This document shows, one piece after another, positions 33,431 to 43,760 of a stretch of 61,759 bases of DNA. The stretch's first letter is position 1, and each line of letters opens with the position of its first letter. This DNA is from JAFARZ01 sp035651595 (GTDB lineage Bacteria; Actinomycetota; Actinomycetes; Streptosporangiales; Streptosporangiaceae): contig DASRFJ010000041.1 in assembly GCA_035651595.1 (NCBI GenBank), forward strand, positions 1-61,759, written 5' to 3'. Below the pieces are notes generated by a model, which saw nothing but the letters and a program-made list of their open reading frames with translations, had not been told where the DNA came from and did no database searches. The position numbers were made by a program, and so were the translations under genes.

Positions 33431-33482
33431 TAACCCGCGATCACGCGTAACCCGCGAGCACGCGTTAACCCGCGAGCAGGCG
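33431..33482. repeat. 17/18-bp tandem repeat, three units, at the PadR 3' end
   Basis: taacccgcga followed by gcacgcg-type sequence recurs at 33431, 33448 and 33466. The third copy contains the TAA stop of the PadR-family gene. No other feature is seen in 33261-33430. Confidence 0.75.
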
Positions 33483-34034
33483 GCGGGTGCGTCGCGCCCA
33501 GGCGAGGCTCGCGCGATGAACCGCGATGCCGTGATCGAGCGCGAGCGCCGAGTGGACCGCGTCTCCCGCACCGGTGGCCGTGCCAGCCGTCACGGCGGCA
33601 CTGAACCGTTCGAGCTCGCCGACCAGCGCCTCGAGCGCGTCGGCGAGGCTGTCGAGGAACACGAGCACCTCGCTCCGTGGCAGCAGCCCGGCCAGGAACA
33701 CGAAGCGCATCAGGTGCAGGCCGAGATCCTGCGCGATGGTGTCCGGCTGGACCGGCTGCCGGACCCAGGCGACATGCGCCGCGATGCCGGCCGCCGTCGC
33801 GTGATAGAGACGCCGCTTGCGGCGGCCGGCCGCCACGGTGAGCCGCGACCGGAGCAGGCCGTACTGCTCCAGACGCTTAAGCGCCGGGTAAAGCGCGCCA
33901 GAACTTGGCTGGTAAACCGACGCCGGGGTGGTGGTCAGGAAGGCCTTGAGCGCGTACCCGGACGAGGGCTCGTCGACGAGCAAACCGAGCAGGACCTGCT
34001 CGAAATCGGTGAGGGAGCGATCTGTCACGTGCAC
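33465..34034 (-). CDS. PadR-family transcriptional regulator
   Basis: The 189-residue protein has a PadR winged helix ('LTDFEQVLLGLLVDEPSSGY', 'SGALYPALKRLEQYGLLRSR') followed by a helical C-terminal dimerisation region. PadR proteins usually repress a neighbouring gene, often a multidrug exporter, and respond to small molecules. Here it diverges from a DrrAB-type ABC exporter, its probable target. GTG start; a second GTG two codons later is also possible. Confidence 0.88.
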   Translation of the reverse strand: MHVTDRSLTDFEQVLLGLLVDEPSSGYALKAFLTTTPASVYQPSSGALYPALKRLEQYGLLRSRLTVAAGRRKRRLYHATAAGIAAHVAWVRQPVQPDTIAQDLGLHLMRFVFLAGLLPRSEVLVFLDSLADALEALVGELERFSAAVTAGTATGAGDAVHSALALDHGIAVHRASLAWARRTRRLLAG

Positions 34035-34098
34035 CTGCCAACGACTGCCAGTCTTCTCCGCCAGGTTTTCATATTGCTTCCCATAGTGCGATTCGACT

Positions 34099-34109
34099 CA
34101 TATGATATG
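34099..34109. promoter_or_regulatory. Candidate PadR operator dyad
   Basis: CATAT-G-ATATG lies in the AT-rich centre of the 151-base gap between the divergent PadR and ABC ATPase genes. Symmetry and location fit a repressor site. PadR operators are often ATGT/ACAT dyads, so the match is only partial. Confidence 0.35.
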
Positions 34110-34185
34110 TGACGGTATGGCTACGCGCCGGTCGCGGTGCCCCGCCGCGCGATAGCGCCGCGTCGCCACGAACCGGAGGTCCATC

Positions 34186-35204
<1,019 letters not shown>

Positions 35205-35208
<4 letters not shown>

Positions 35209-35990
35209 CCGCGCCAGCCATCGCCGTACACCAGATCAAGTACGACCTGCGGGTCTTCCTCCGCGATCCCGCGGCCAGGGTGTTCACGTTCATCATGCCC
35301 GTGATGCTGCTGGTGGTCTACTGTTCGATCTTCGCGAACAGCAAGCTCGGCACCGGCGCCGCGGCGATCAGCTACCGGCAGTACTTCGTGCCGCGCATCG
35401 TCGCCCAGGGCATCACCGGAGCCGCGCTCACCAACCTGGTGTACATCGTCGTCACCAAGCGCGAAAACGGCGCGCTCAAACGCCGCCGGGCCACGCCGGT
35501 ACGCGCGTGGATGCTGATCACCAGCGAGGTCGCGACCGCGATCATGACCGCGGTGGCGATCGTCGTTGCGCTGGTCCTGATCGCGGCGTTCGCGTACGGG
35601 GTGAAGCTGACCGGGTTGCAGGCGGCCGAGGTGGCCGGCGCGACGTTCCTCGGCACGGCGGCGATGTCCGCCCTCGGCTTCGCGGTCACCACCTTCATCC
35701 CGTCCACCGAGTCGGCCGGCCCCGGCGTCACGCTCGTGACGTTCATGCTGTACGCCGTTTCCGGCGTGTACTTCCCCGAGACGCTGCTGCCGCACTGGGT
35801 ACGGGATATCGCCCAGGTGTTCCCGGTACGGCCGCTCGCGACGATCGTGCAGCACGCGTACGCTCCGGCGTCCGGCCATCCGAACCAGCTCATCTGGCAG
35901 TTCCTGGAACTCGCGGCCTGGGGAGTCGGCGGGATCGTGATCGCCGCCAGCCGTTTCTCCTGGGTGCCCCGCCACGAACTGGAGCGCTGA
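35205..35990 (+). CDS. DrrB-type ABC-2 transporter permease (exporter 1)
   Basis: The 261-residue protein starts at the ATG overlapping the ATPase stop. It has six predicted helices and the ABC-2 pattern, with 'TKRENGALKRRRATPV' on the first cytoplasmic loop and 'GVYFPETLLPHWVRDIAQVF' late in the sequence. Together with the preceding ATPase it forms an efflux pump. A longer frame starting at 34587 is out of frame with the ATPase and is a shadow. Confidence 0.92.
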
Positions 35991-36009
35991 CACCTCAGGA
36001 TCAGAACCC

Positions 36010-36056
36010 GGCCGGCGGCCCTGCTTCCTTACCTGGAAGCCGGGCCGCCGGCCTTT
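36010..36056 (+). terminator. Strong stem-loop terminator after exporter 1
   Basis: GGCCGGCGGCCC (36010-36021) pairs perfectly with GGGCCGCCGGCC (36042-36053). An inner GCTTCC/GGAAGC stem lengthens the hairpin, and TTT follows. It isolates exporter 1 from the operon starting at 36208. Confidence 0.75.
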
Positions 36057-36207
36057 GCGTCGATGCGGCTAAGCGGTCCGCTGCGAGAAAGGCAGTACCC
36101 GCAGGGAGTCTTTAAGCCGCTGACAAGCGCCCCCCAACCTGCGGATGCGCAGATAAGCACTAGCGGGTGGCCTCCGGAGCGGTCAGCCGCCAGGAGGTGG
36201 CACTGCT

Positions 36208-37161
36208 ATGTCCGAGGCCGCGATTGAGACATCCGGCTTGAGCAAGACCTACCACGCGCCACACGAGGACGTGGTGGCGGTGGACCAGCTTTACCTGAGG
36301 GTTGAGCGCGGGGAGGTGTTCGGCCTGCTCGGCCCCAACGGCGCGGGGAAGTCCACCACGGCGGGCATGCTCACCACCCGCATCAAGCCGACCGGCGGGG
36401 TGGCGATGGTCGCGGGCATAGACGTCGGCCGCTATCCGGTAGCCGTCAAAGAGCGCATCGGCGTGGTGACCCAGCACAACACCCTTGACCGCCAGCTCAC
36501 GATCAGGGAGAACCTGGAGTTCCGCGGCCGGTACACGGGTCTCAGCACCCGGAAGGCGCGGGCCAGAGCCAACGAGCTGCTGGAGATCTTCGGCCTGGGC
36601 GGCCGGGCCGCCGGCCGGGTGACCGGGCTCTCGGGTGGTCTCGCGCAGCGCGTGCTCATCGCCCGCGCGCTCGTGCACCGGCCGGACATCCTGTTCCTCG
36701 ACGAGCCGACCTCCGGCCTCGATCCGCAGACCAGGGTCAGCCTGTGGGAGATCCTCCGGACGATGCGCGCGGAGGGCCAGACGATCTTGCTCACCACGCA
36801 CTACATGGAGGAGGCGGAGAACCTCTGCGATCGCATCGGCATCATCGACCACGGCAACATGCTCGCCTGTGACACCGTGGACGGCCTCAAGGGCATGACC
36901 GGCACGGACACCCTGGTCACCATGCGGTTCAGCGGCGACGAGGAGGACATCTCCCGGATCCGCCGGGAATTCGAGGCCGCCGATGAGGTCGTCGCCCACT
37001 CCGGCGCGGTGCGGATCAGGACGCGGCACGCCGAGCAGACTCTCGCCCAGGTGATCCCCGCCGCGGTCGACGCCGGGCTGTCGCTGTGCGACTTCGAACT
37101 GCGCCCGCCGAGCCTCGAGTCAGTCTTCATCGCTTTGACTGGTAGGGAGTACCGCGAATGA
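36208..37161 (+). CDS. DrrA-type ABC transporter ATP-binding protein (exporter 2)
   Basis: The 317-residue ATPase has 'GPNGAGKST' Walker A, 'LSGGLAQRVLIARAL' signature, 'ILFLDEPTSGLDP' Walker B and 'TTHYMEEAENL' H-loop. It is preceded by a CAGGAGGTGG site. It is distinct from exporter 1 and heads the long plus-strand unit that runs into the radical SAM/PKS cluster, so it probably exports that product and gives self-resistance. It overlaps the permease by ATGA. Confidence 0.92.
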   Translation: MSEAAIETSGLSKTYHAPHEDVVAVDQLYLRVERGEVFGLLGPNGAGKSTTAGMLTTRIKPTGGVAMVAGIDVGRYPVAVKERIGVVTQHNTLDRQLTIRENLEFRGRYTGLSTRKARARANELLEIFGLGGRAAGRVTGLSGGLAQRVLIARALVHRPDILFLDEPTSGLDPQTRVSLWEILRTMRAEGQTILLTTHYMEEAENLCDRIGIIDHGNMLACDTVDGLKGMTGTDTLVTMRFSGDEEDISRIRREFEAADEVVAHSGAVRIRTRHAEQTLAQVIPAAVDAGLSLCDFELRPPSLESVFIALTGREYRE

Positions 37162-38051
37162 CAACCATCTCACCAGCGGTAGTGACGCCGGCCGCGCCGA
37201 GGGCGCCAGGCGCCATCCGGCCGCGGGCCGTGCTGCACACGACGGGGGCCCTGCTCGCCCGCGATTTCCGGGTGCTCGGCCGGGAACTACCGGCTTTCCT
37301 GGTGCGCGTGACGGTCCAGCCGGTGCTGTTCGTGTTCGTGTTCGCCGTCGTCCTGCCGAAGCTCAGCGGCGGCCCCGGACTCGGCAGCTTGTTCGGCGCG
37401 ACGTCGAGCACGTCCAGCGCCGCCTCGTCGTTCTCGACGATCCTGGTCCCTGGCATGGTCGCGTCGGCCATCTTGTTCCAGGGCCTGACCGCGGTGACCG
37501 CACCGCTGGTGCTCGAGCTCTCGTACACGCGTGAGATAGAAGACCGCGTTCTCGCGCCGATCCCGGTCTGGGTACTGGCGATAGAGAAGATCATCGCGGG
37601 AGCTATCCAGGCCATCTTCGCCGCGGCCATCGTGTTCCCCCTCGTCATGGTCATCCACGCGCGGGGGCAGGCGCCGACGATGGACTTCCACCAGTGGCCG
37701 CTGCTGATCGTGGTGGTGCTGCTGGCCGCGCTGTTCTCGTCCGCGCTCGCCCTGCTGGTCGGGACCGTCCTCGAGCCCAGGCGGGTGAGCATCGTCATCA
37801 GCATCGTCATCGTCCCCATGACGCTGCTCGGGTGTGTCTACTACCCGTGGTCGGAACTCAGCTCGATGCGCTGGCTCCAGTTCATCACGCTGTTCAACCC
37901 GCTCGTCTACATCAGCGAAGCCCTGCGGGCCACGCTGACGCCAGGCACCCTGCACATGCCGGTATGGGTGCTGCTGACCGTGATCGGCGGCGGAGTCCTG
38001 CTGGTGACCGCCGCATCCGTCCAGACGTTCACCAGCCGGCTGGTGGACTGA
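37158..38051 (+). CDS. DrrB-type ABC-2 transporter permease (exporter 2)
   Basis: The 297-residue permease has six helices and the ABC-2 pattern ('LSYTREIEDRVLAPIPVWVL', then 'LGCVYYPWSELSSMRWLQF'). It partners the preceding ATPase. The LAL regulator gene starts 8 bases after its stop, linking export and regulation in one transcript. Confidence 0.92.
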   Translation: MTTISPAVVTPAAPRAPGAIRPRAVLHTTGALLARDFRVLGRELPAFLVRVTVQPVLFVFVFAVVLPKLSGGPGLGSLFGATSSTSSAASSFSTILVPGMVASAILFQGLTAVTAPLVLELSYTREIEDRVLAPIPVWVLAIEKIIAGAIQAIFAAAIVFPLVMVIHARGQAPTMDFHQWPLLIVVVLLAALFSSALALLVGTVLEPRRVSIVISIVIVPMTLLGCVYYPWSELSSMRWLQFITLFNPLVYISEALRATLTPGTLHMPVWVLLTVIGGGVLLVTAASVQTFTSRLVD

Positions 38052-38059
38052 CGGCCGTG

Positions 38060-40963
38060 ATGAAGTCTCCGCTCGCCACACATGCGTCATTTGTCGCGAT
38101 TCCGGATTGCTTCGTCGGCCGCGATCGCGAACTCACCGAGATAGCGCGGCTGCTCGCGCGCTCCCGGCTCGTCACGTTGACCGGGCCGCCCGGTTCGGGG
38201 AAGACCCGCGTCGCCATGGAGTTCGCCGCCCGCGGCGAGCTGACCGAGGTGGTGTGCCTCGACGTCAGCGAGTCCGGGCCGGATGCGCTGACCACGGCGG
38301 TGACCGAGACCGTCAGCCTCGGCGATCCGGAACTGCTCATCCTCGACGGCTGCGACCGGGCCATCGACGCCTGCGTACGGATCCTGCCGCGAGTCCTGCG
38401 CGACAACCCCGCGCTGCGCGTGCTGGTCACCAGCCGGGAAGCGCTGCGGATCGGCGGCGAAACCGTGTACCGGCTCGGCCCGCTGAGCACCGACGACGCC
38501 CTCCAGCTTTTCCTGGCCCGGGCCGGTGAGCGCAACCCGGGCGTCGCGCACGCGCCCGCCGAGCCGCTCGGGCTCATCTGCGCGCAACTCGATGGCCTGC
38601 CGCTCGCCGTCGAACTCGCCGCCGCGCGTGCCGGGGTCATGTCCGTGAGCGAACTCGCCGCACGGCTGGCCGACCGGATTGACGTTCTCGCCGGGGGCGA
38701 TCGCAGCGCGCCGGCCCGCCAGCACAGCCTCGCCGCCGCGATCGAGTGGAGCTGCGAGATGCTGGGCGGCTCTGAACGCGACCTGCTGGCCAGGCTCGCC
38801 ATCTTCGCGGGCCCGTTCTGCCTGGAGGACGTCGAGCAGGTCTGCACCGATTCCGGTCTCAGCCACTCCGCCGCCCTCGACGGCATCGCCACCCTCATCT
38901 CGAAATCGCTGCTGGAATGCGAGATCTCCGAGCACGGCACGCGGTACGCGCTGCTCGGGGCGATCCGACGCTACGTGCGATCCGCGGACGGGCGCTGGGA
39001 TGACGCGCTGTGGCTACGGTACGTGCGGTGGTGCACCGACATCGCCGAACGCCGGTGCGAGTCCGGCGGCGCGGCCGGCCTGGCGGCCCGGCTCGACGGG
39101 ATCGAGGCGAGAGAGGACGACCTGCGGGCGGCGCTGACCTGGTGCGAGACCCACGGACGGATCGCCGAAGGGCGGCGTCTGGCCGCCGCGCTCGCCGGGT
39201 TCTGGCTGGTCCGCGGCCGCCTCGCCGAGGGCCGCGATCATCTCGCGGCGCTGCTGGGCGATGGCCCGCTGGCAGTGCTAGCGGGGCCGGCGGGGCCGGC
39301 TGGGGCCGCCGATGCGGGCGATCCCGCGGCTACCGGCAGGCTGCTGACCGAGTACGGCGTCCTGCTGTGCGCTCGCGGCGAATTCGACGCAGGCCGGGAT
39401 GCGGGCCAGCGCGCGCTGGCGGCGGCACACCCCGCCGGGGCCGACGCGGCCGGCACCGGGGCAGCGGCCGGCACCGGGGCAGCGGACGACACCCGGGCCG
39501 CGCACGACACCCGGGCCGCGCACGACCACCAGGCGGCGCTCGACACCGGGGCAGCGGACGAAACGGGGGCGGCGCGGGCGCACCTCCTGCTCGCGCTCAT
39601 CGACATGGCTACCGGACGGGCGTCCGGCACCAGGATGCTCGACCGGCTCGCCACGGCGGTGGGCGACAGCGACTCATGGTGGCCCGGCATCGCGCTCGCC
39701 ATGATGGGCTACGCGCGGTGGCACGCCGACCGGCTGGCCGCCGCCCGGCGCGCGTGCGCCGCGTACACCGCGGCCGCCGCGACCAACGATCCGGCGGGGG
39801 TTGCGGCCGGCCTTATCGCACTGGGCCGGGTATGCGCGGACCAGGGCGACCTGGAGAACGCCTCGCGGATGCTGCGCCAGGGGCTGGACCTGTCCCGAGA
39901 GCTCGGCTACGTGGCCGGCATCGTGCAGGCACTGCATGGGCTCGGCCAGCTCGCCCGCAGCCAGGGAGAGCGGGCGCAGGCCAGGCAGTTGCTGGACGAG
40001 GCGGTGGCCGCCGCTACGGCGGCGGATTCCCCGATGATCCTCGCGCCCTGCCTGAACGGGCTGGCGGCCGCGCTGCTTGAGGACGGTGAGCTGGGCGAGG
40101 CGAGGAAGCGCTTCCGTGACGTCCTCGCGCTTGGTGAGCCCGCCACGCCGCTGGAACTCGCGTCGGCGCTGCTCGGGCTCAGCCGGTCGGATCAGATCTG
40201 CGCGGCCCTGTCCCAGGCGGCTTCGCTGGCCGAGGAGGCGGCGACCGTCGCCCAGCGGGCGGGCAGCCGGGCACTGACCGCACGGGCCATCCACGCGCTG
40301 GGAATCATCGCCCGCCGCCAGGGCAATTATGCCGCGGCCCGGGCCATGCTGCGGGAATCCCTGGAGATGCGTGCCGAGATCGGCCTGATGCCCGAGGTCG
40401 CGGCCTGCCTGGAGGCTCTCGGCGGGCTGGCCGCGGAGGAGGGCCGGGCCGGGCTGGCCGGGCGGATCATGGGCGCCGCATCCGGGCTCCGGCAGAACCT
40501 CGGCACCGTCCGCGGCGGCACCGAGCAGTGCGAGTACGACGCCGACCTGCTCCTGCTCCGGTCGGCCGGCGCCTGGCCGGAGTACGAGCAAGCGTTCGCG
40601 CAGGGCCAGCAGGAGCCACTGGGCGACGTTCTCGCCTGGCTCGCGCGGCAGTCCGGGCCCAGGCGGCGCGCGGCTGCTGGGTGGGCCGGGCTGACCCGAT
40701 CCGAAGAGCAGGTGGCGCGACTGGCCGCCGCCGGGCTCACCAACCGCCAGATCGGCAGCCGGCTGTTCATTTCACCGCGCACGGTGCAGACTCACCTGTC
40801 GCATGTGTTCGCCAAGCTGGGAGTCACCTCCCGGCGCGAACTCTCCGACCAGGCGGCCGCACGCTCGGAACATCTCAGCGCGGCGGCCGGCCTGGAACCA
40901 CTCCAGGCGATCGGCCTTCAGATGGCGGTCGCCGACGCGAGCGGGGAAGGCCGGTTCGCGTAA
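38060..40963 (+). CDS. LAL/AfsR-like large regulator (NB-ARC ATPase, TPR, LuxR HTH)
   Basis: The 967-residue protein has 'FVGRDRELTEIARLLARS', Walker A 'GPPGSGKTR' near residue 45, an ATPase/winged region to about residue 320, helical TPR-like repeats (about residues 530-850) and a C-terminal LuxR HTH ('LTRSEEQVARLAAAGLTNRQ' to 'HVFAKLGVTSRRELSDQ'). Such regulators activate adjacent antibiotic clusters. Around nt 39430-39575 a slippage-type repeat encodes an Ala/Gly/Asp/Thr/His-rich insert ('TRAAHDTRAAHDHQAA') between repeats. The stop overlaps the first radical SAM gene by one base, so it is probably autoregulated with the cluster. A longer frame to 37694 is a shadow of the permease. Confidence 0.9.
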   Translation: MKSPLATHASFVAIPDCFVGRDRELTEIARLLARSRLVTLTGPPGSGKTRVAMEFAARGELTEVVCLDVSESGPDALTTAVTETVSLGDPELLILDGCDRAIDACVRILPRVLRDNPALRVLVTSREALRIGGETVYRLGPLSTDDALQLFLARAGERNPGVAHAPAEPLGLICAQLDGLPLAVELAAARAGVMSVSELAARLADRIDVLAGGDRSAPARQHSLAAAIEWSCEMLGGSERDLLARLAIFAGPFCLEDVEQVCTDSGLSHSAALDGIATLISKSLLECEISEHGTRYALLGAIRRYVRSADGRWDDALWLRYVRWCTDIAERRCESGGAAGLAARLDGIEAREDDLRAALTWCETHGRIAEGRRLAAALAGFWLVRGRLAEGRDHLAALLGDGPLAVLAGPAGPAGAADAGDPAATGRLLTEYGVLLCARGEFDAGRDAGQRALAAAHPAGADAAGTGAAAGTGAADDTRAAHDTRAAHDHQAALDTGAADETGAARAHLLLALIDMATGRASGTRMLDRLATAVGDSDSWWPGIALAMMGYARWHADRLAAARRACAAYTAAAATNDPAGVAAGLIALGRVCADQGDLENASRMLRQGLDLSRELGYVAGIVQALHGLGQLARSQGERAQARQLLDEAVAAATAADSPMILAPCLNGLAAALLEDGELGEARKRFRDVLALGEPATPLELASALLGLSRSDQICAALSQAASLAEEAATVAQRAGSRALTARAIHALGIIARRQGNYAAARAMLRESLEMRAEIGLMPEVAACLEALGGLAAEEGRAGLAGRIMGAASGLRQNLGTVRGGTEQCEYDADLLLLRSAGAWPEYEQAFAQGQQEPLGDVLAWLARQSGPRRRAAAGWAGLTRSEEQVARLAAAGLTNRQIGSRLFISPRTVQTHLSHVFAKLGVTSRRELSDQAAARSEHLSAAAGLEPLQAIGLQMAVADASGEGRFA

Positions 40964-42543
40964 TGGCACAGGTTCTCATCATCAACCCGCCGAACTCGAG
41001 CAGCGTGATGGACACCGTGGCCTGCACGGTGACGCACCCCGACGAGCTCACCGACTGGGCCAACGTGCCGAGCCTGGGCGCGCTCACGCTGGCCTCGGCG
41101 CTCACCGACATCCCCGGCATCACCCCGGTGTACCTCGACGGAACCGTCGTTCCGTGGCACGAGCTGCTCGGCTACATAGCGGAGAACGCCGCGGACATCT
41201 TCGCCGTCGGGATCAGCGTGCTGACCGCGAGCTACGAGGCCGGCCTGCAGCTGCTCGAGCACGTCAAGCAGGTTCAGCCGCGGGCCTGGACGATCCTGGG
41301 CAACGACCACTTCACCGCGCTCGCCGAAACCTGCCTCACCCACCATCGCGACTGCGTCGACTACGGTTTCGCGGGCAACGAAGTCGTCGGCCCGTTCCGC
41401 GCCCTGATCGCCGACCTGTACCACGACCGGCTGCGCTCCCCCGAGGCCTATCCGGGCCTGGCGGCATGGGTCGCGGACCGCGTGGTGCTGACCCCGCAGC
41501 GGCCGGAGCCGGTATTCACCGCCCAGCGGTACGAGCTGATCGACGCGGTCTTCCCGCATTCGGAGTACTACACGCGCAACTTCCGCGCCAGGGTCGGGCC
41601 GCGCATGCGGGAACTGATGGCAGCGGAGGTGAGCAGCGGCGTCCCGGTGGAATTCGCCAGGGGCTGCATCAAGTTCAGCCGCGACGACGCGTGCACATTC
41701 TGCTCGATCCAGTACGGCGGCATGTGGCGCAACAGCCTGGACAATCCCGATCACGCGTGGGACATGCTGCGCCGCGCCACCGAGGCGGGCTACGACTACC
41801 TCTCGGTGACGGCCGACGAACTGCCGCTCACCTTCGGCAGCCTGCTCCGGCAGATGGTCCAGAACCAGCCGGACTGGTGGACCGCCGCCGAATCGGAGCG
41901 CCCGCTGCTGGCCGGGTACGCCAGGGCCGACGGCATCGCCAACCCCAGGCATGCGGCGATGCTCAGGGACCTGAACATCCGGTACATCATGGTGGGCCTC
42001 GACGCCGGGGCGCCGCTGTCGCTGGCCGCCCTGAACAAGCCGCTCGCCCCCGCGACGGACACCGACCCGCGCCGGCGGGCGGAGCAGATGTTCCAGCACA
42101 ACCTCGACGCGCTGCGCGCCGCCAGGGACGAGGGCTTGTTCCTGAAGGCCGGCTTCGTCGTCGGGCATCTCGGTATGACGCCTGAGCTGCTCAAGCTCAA
42201 CACCGAGGCCATGTGCGCGCTGCTCGACAACGGGACGGGCGCTATCGCGTCCGTGGACATCGAAGTCCTGTCACCGGAGCCGGGTTCGCGCGACTACCAG
42301 TATCTCACCAACCCCGCGCTCGCCACGGCCGCCGCCCAGCGGCTGGGGCTCCCCATCGCGGATGACGACATCCGGTGCAGGGTGGCACGCGACCACGCGC
42401 ACCTCGACGTGATCGACCGCGAGCAAGCGATGAGCGACTACGCCCTCGCACTGATGCCCGGATTGACGCTGGAAGACCTGGCCGAGGCGCGCGCCACCGT
42501 GCGGGCCCACGCCAGGGAGGCCGGCATCCTGGTCGGCGAATAG
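40963..42543 (+). CDS. B12-type radical SAM enzyme with unusual CX8CX2C cluster motif
   Basis: The 526-residue protein starts 'MAQVLIINPPNSSSVMDTVA'. An N-terminal cobalamin-binding-like Rossmann domain spans residues about 1-180 ('VGISVLTASYEAGLQLLEHV'), but the usual DxHxxG motif is altered to 'GNDHFTA'. The radical SAM domain opens with 'FARGC' (C235) and 'DDACTFCSIQYGG' (C244, C247), giving CX8CX2C instead of CX3CX2C. Downstream are 'RADGIA' and 'KAGFVVGHLGMT'. Class members methylate unactivated carbons or rearrange substrates. The substrate here is unknown; a peptide, sugar or aryl-polyketide are all possible. ATG overlaps the LAL stop. Confidence 0.82.
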   Translation: MAQVLIINPPNSSSVMDTVACTVTHPDELTDWANVPSLGALTLASALTDIPGITPVYLDGTVVPWHELLGYIAENAADIFAVGISVLTASYEAGLQLLEHVKQVQPRAWTILGNDHFTALAETCLTHHRDCVDYGFAGNEVVGPFRALIADLYHDRLRSPEAYPGLAAWVADRVVLTPQRPEPVFTAQRYELIDAVFPHSEYYTRNFRARVGPRMRELMAAEVSSGVPVEFARGCIKFSRDDACTFCSIQYGGMWRNSLDNPDHAWDMLRRATEAGYDYLSVTADELPLTFGSLLRQMVQNQPDWWTAAESERPLLAGYARADGIANPRHAAMLRDLNIRYIMVGLDAGAPLSLAALNKPLAPATDTDPRRRAEQMFQHNLDALRAARDEGLFLKAGFVVGHLGMTPELLKLNTEAMCALLDNGTGAIASVDIEVLSPEPGSRDYQYLTNPALATAAAQRLGLPIADDDIRCRVARDHAHLDVIDREQAMSDYALALMPGLTLEDLAEARATVRAHAREAGILVGE

Positions 42544-42556
42544 GAGGACCTACACC

Positions 42557-42865
42557 ATGCGGCCAACCGACCTAAGCCACATTGGAATGGGGATACGCAT
42601 ACCGCGTAGAGCGACCCCTCCCGATATCGGCGCATATGCGCCACTTTGGCGGATGTGCGCGCCATATGGCTCAGCCACGATGGAATTGGCAATTGCTAAG
42701 GCCGGGGGGCGCGGGGGATGGCTTCCCCCCCATTTGAAAGGAGGGCAGCGTGTATTACACTTCACTGCTGGTAACCGTGACAGAATCCTGCACCGTCGGA
42801 TGCCGTCACTGCGGTTATCTCGGCTCCGCGCGCAGCAAAGAGGCAACCGAGGACCAGATCGCTGA
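42557..42865 (+). CDS. Candidate precursor-type peptide ORF between two radical SAM genes
   Basis: The ATG at 42557 follows an excellent TAGGAGGACC ribosome site, so translation here is likely. The frame gives 102 codons starting 'MRPTDLSHIGMGIRIPRR', with 'APLWRMCAPYGSATMELAIA' around residues 28-47 and one cysteine. The last third overlaps the start of the next gene (42750). The 200-base region is AT-richer than its neighbours and holds perfect short palindromes (ggcgcatatgcgcc, gccatatggc) and a G6/C6-type hairpin at 42713-42729 just before the next ribosome site. It could be a radical SAM-modified RiPP precursor, or a leader peptide controlling downstream translation. No homologue is recognised. 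Confidence 0.45.
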   Translation: MRPTDLSHIGMGIRIPRRATPPDIGAYAPLWRMCAPYGSATMELAIAKAGGRGGWLPPHLKGGQRVLHFTAGNRDRILHRRMPSLRLSRLRAQQRGNRGPDR

Positions 42866-43751
42866 CTGGGTGACGCAGGCCCTCGATTACGGCATACCGA
42901 ACATCATCTTCACCGGTGGCGAACCATTCCAGCGTTTCAAGCTGCTGAAGGCGGGCGTGCGCGCGGCGTACGAGCACGATTCCCACCCTGGGATCTCGTC
43001 GTTCTCGAGCTGCTTCTGGGGGAAGAGTCCCGAGGTCGTCGACCAGATTCTCGATCAGCTTCCCGGGCTGACGCACCTGTACCTGAGCACCGACGTGTTC
43101 CATCAGGAGAAGGTCCCGGCCTCGTATGTCATGAACGTCATCGACGGGGCGATCCGCCACGACATCGCCGATATGACGCTGTGCGTCACCATAGCCGAAG
43201 ACTCGGAAGAAGAGCAATTCCGCACCCTGTATCAGGGGTATGGCGACCGGCTGAGGTTCCACGTCGAGCGGGTGATACCGAGCCAGTTCACGAAGTCCTC
43301 GCTGCCACAGCAGCAGCTGAAGCCCATCGCCGAGAATTTCAGCACAGAATGCTACCTGAAAACGCCGCTCATAAACCCGGACGGCGATCTCTCTGCCTGC
43401 CATATCGCCAAGGTTGGCGCGCACCAGTCGCTCGATGACGAGGTTTATTTCCTCGGCAATCTGCACGGGGAGCCGTTCCGGGACATCATGAAGCGGTCCG
43501 AGGAGAATTACGAGTATCAGTTCCTGCGCGCCTTCGGCCCGCAGGGGGTGGCCCGGCTCGTCCAGCAATCGGAAAGCCTCCGCGCCTTTTTCGGCGATCG
43601 CACCTTCACTCGCGGCTGCGACCTGTGCTGCCGGGTCCTGCTGAACAAGAAGGGCAAGGCGGCGCTGCGCGAGTTCACCGGCGACGCCTACAACCGCGAG
43701 CTCATCGACTCGGTGCTGACCACCCGCTTCGGCGAGGACCGGCGAGGATAG
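42750..43751 (+). CDS. Radical SAM enzyme with C-terminal cysteine cluster (SPASM-like)
   Basis: The 333-residue protein from a GTG behind AAAGGAGGGC has a canonical 'CTVGCRHC' (C14, C18, C21) and 'IFTGGEPFQ' for SAM. The C-terminal half has extra cysteines: 'CYLKTPLINPDGDLSACH' and 'RGCDLCC'. This suggests one or two auxiliary Fe-S clusters of SPASM/twitch type, common in peptide-modifying enzymes. The substrate is unknown. It lies after the candidate peptide ORF and 9 bases before the nucleotidyltransferase. Confidence 0.85.
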   Translation: MYYTSLLVTVTESCTVGCRHCGYLGSARSKEATEDQIADWVTQALDYGIPNIIFTGGEPFQRFKLLKAGVRAAYEHDSHPGISSFSSCFWGKSPEVVDQILDQLPGLTHLYLSTDVFHQEKVPASYVMNVIDGAIRHDIADMTLCVTIAEDSEEEQFRTLYQGYGDRLRFHVERVIPSQFTKSSLPQQQLKPIAENFSTECYLKTPLINPDGDLSACHIAKVGAHQSLDDEVYFLGNLHGEPFRDIMKRSEENYEYQFLRAFGPQGVARLVQQSESLRAFFGDRTFTRGCDLCCRVLLNKKGKAALREFTGDAYNRELIDSVLTTRFGEDRRG

Positions 43752-43760
43752 GCAGGCGCC

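Noticed and set aside
37694..38059. N-terminal extension of the LAL regulator
   Set aside because: It overlaps the ABC permease in another frame. The conserved 'FVGRDRE' region begins soon after the ATG at 38060.
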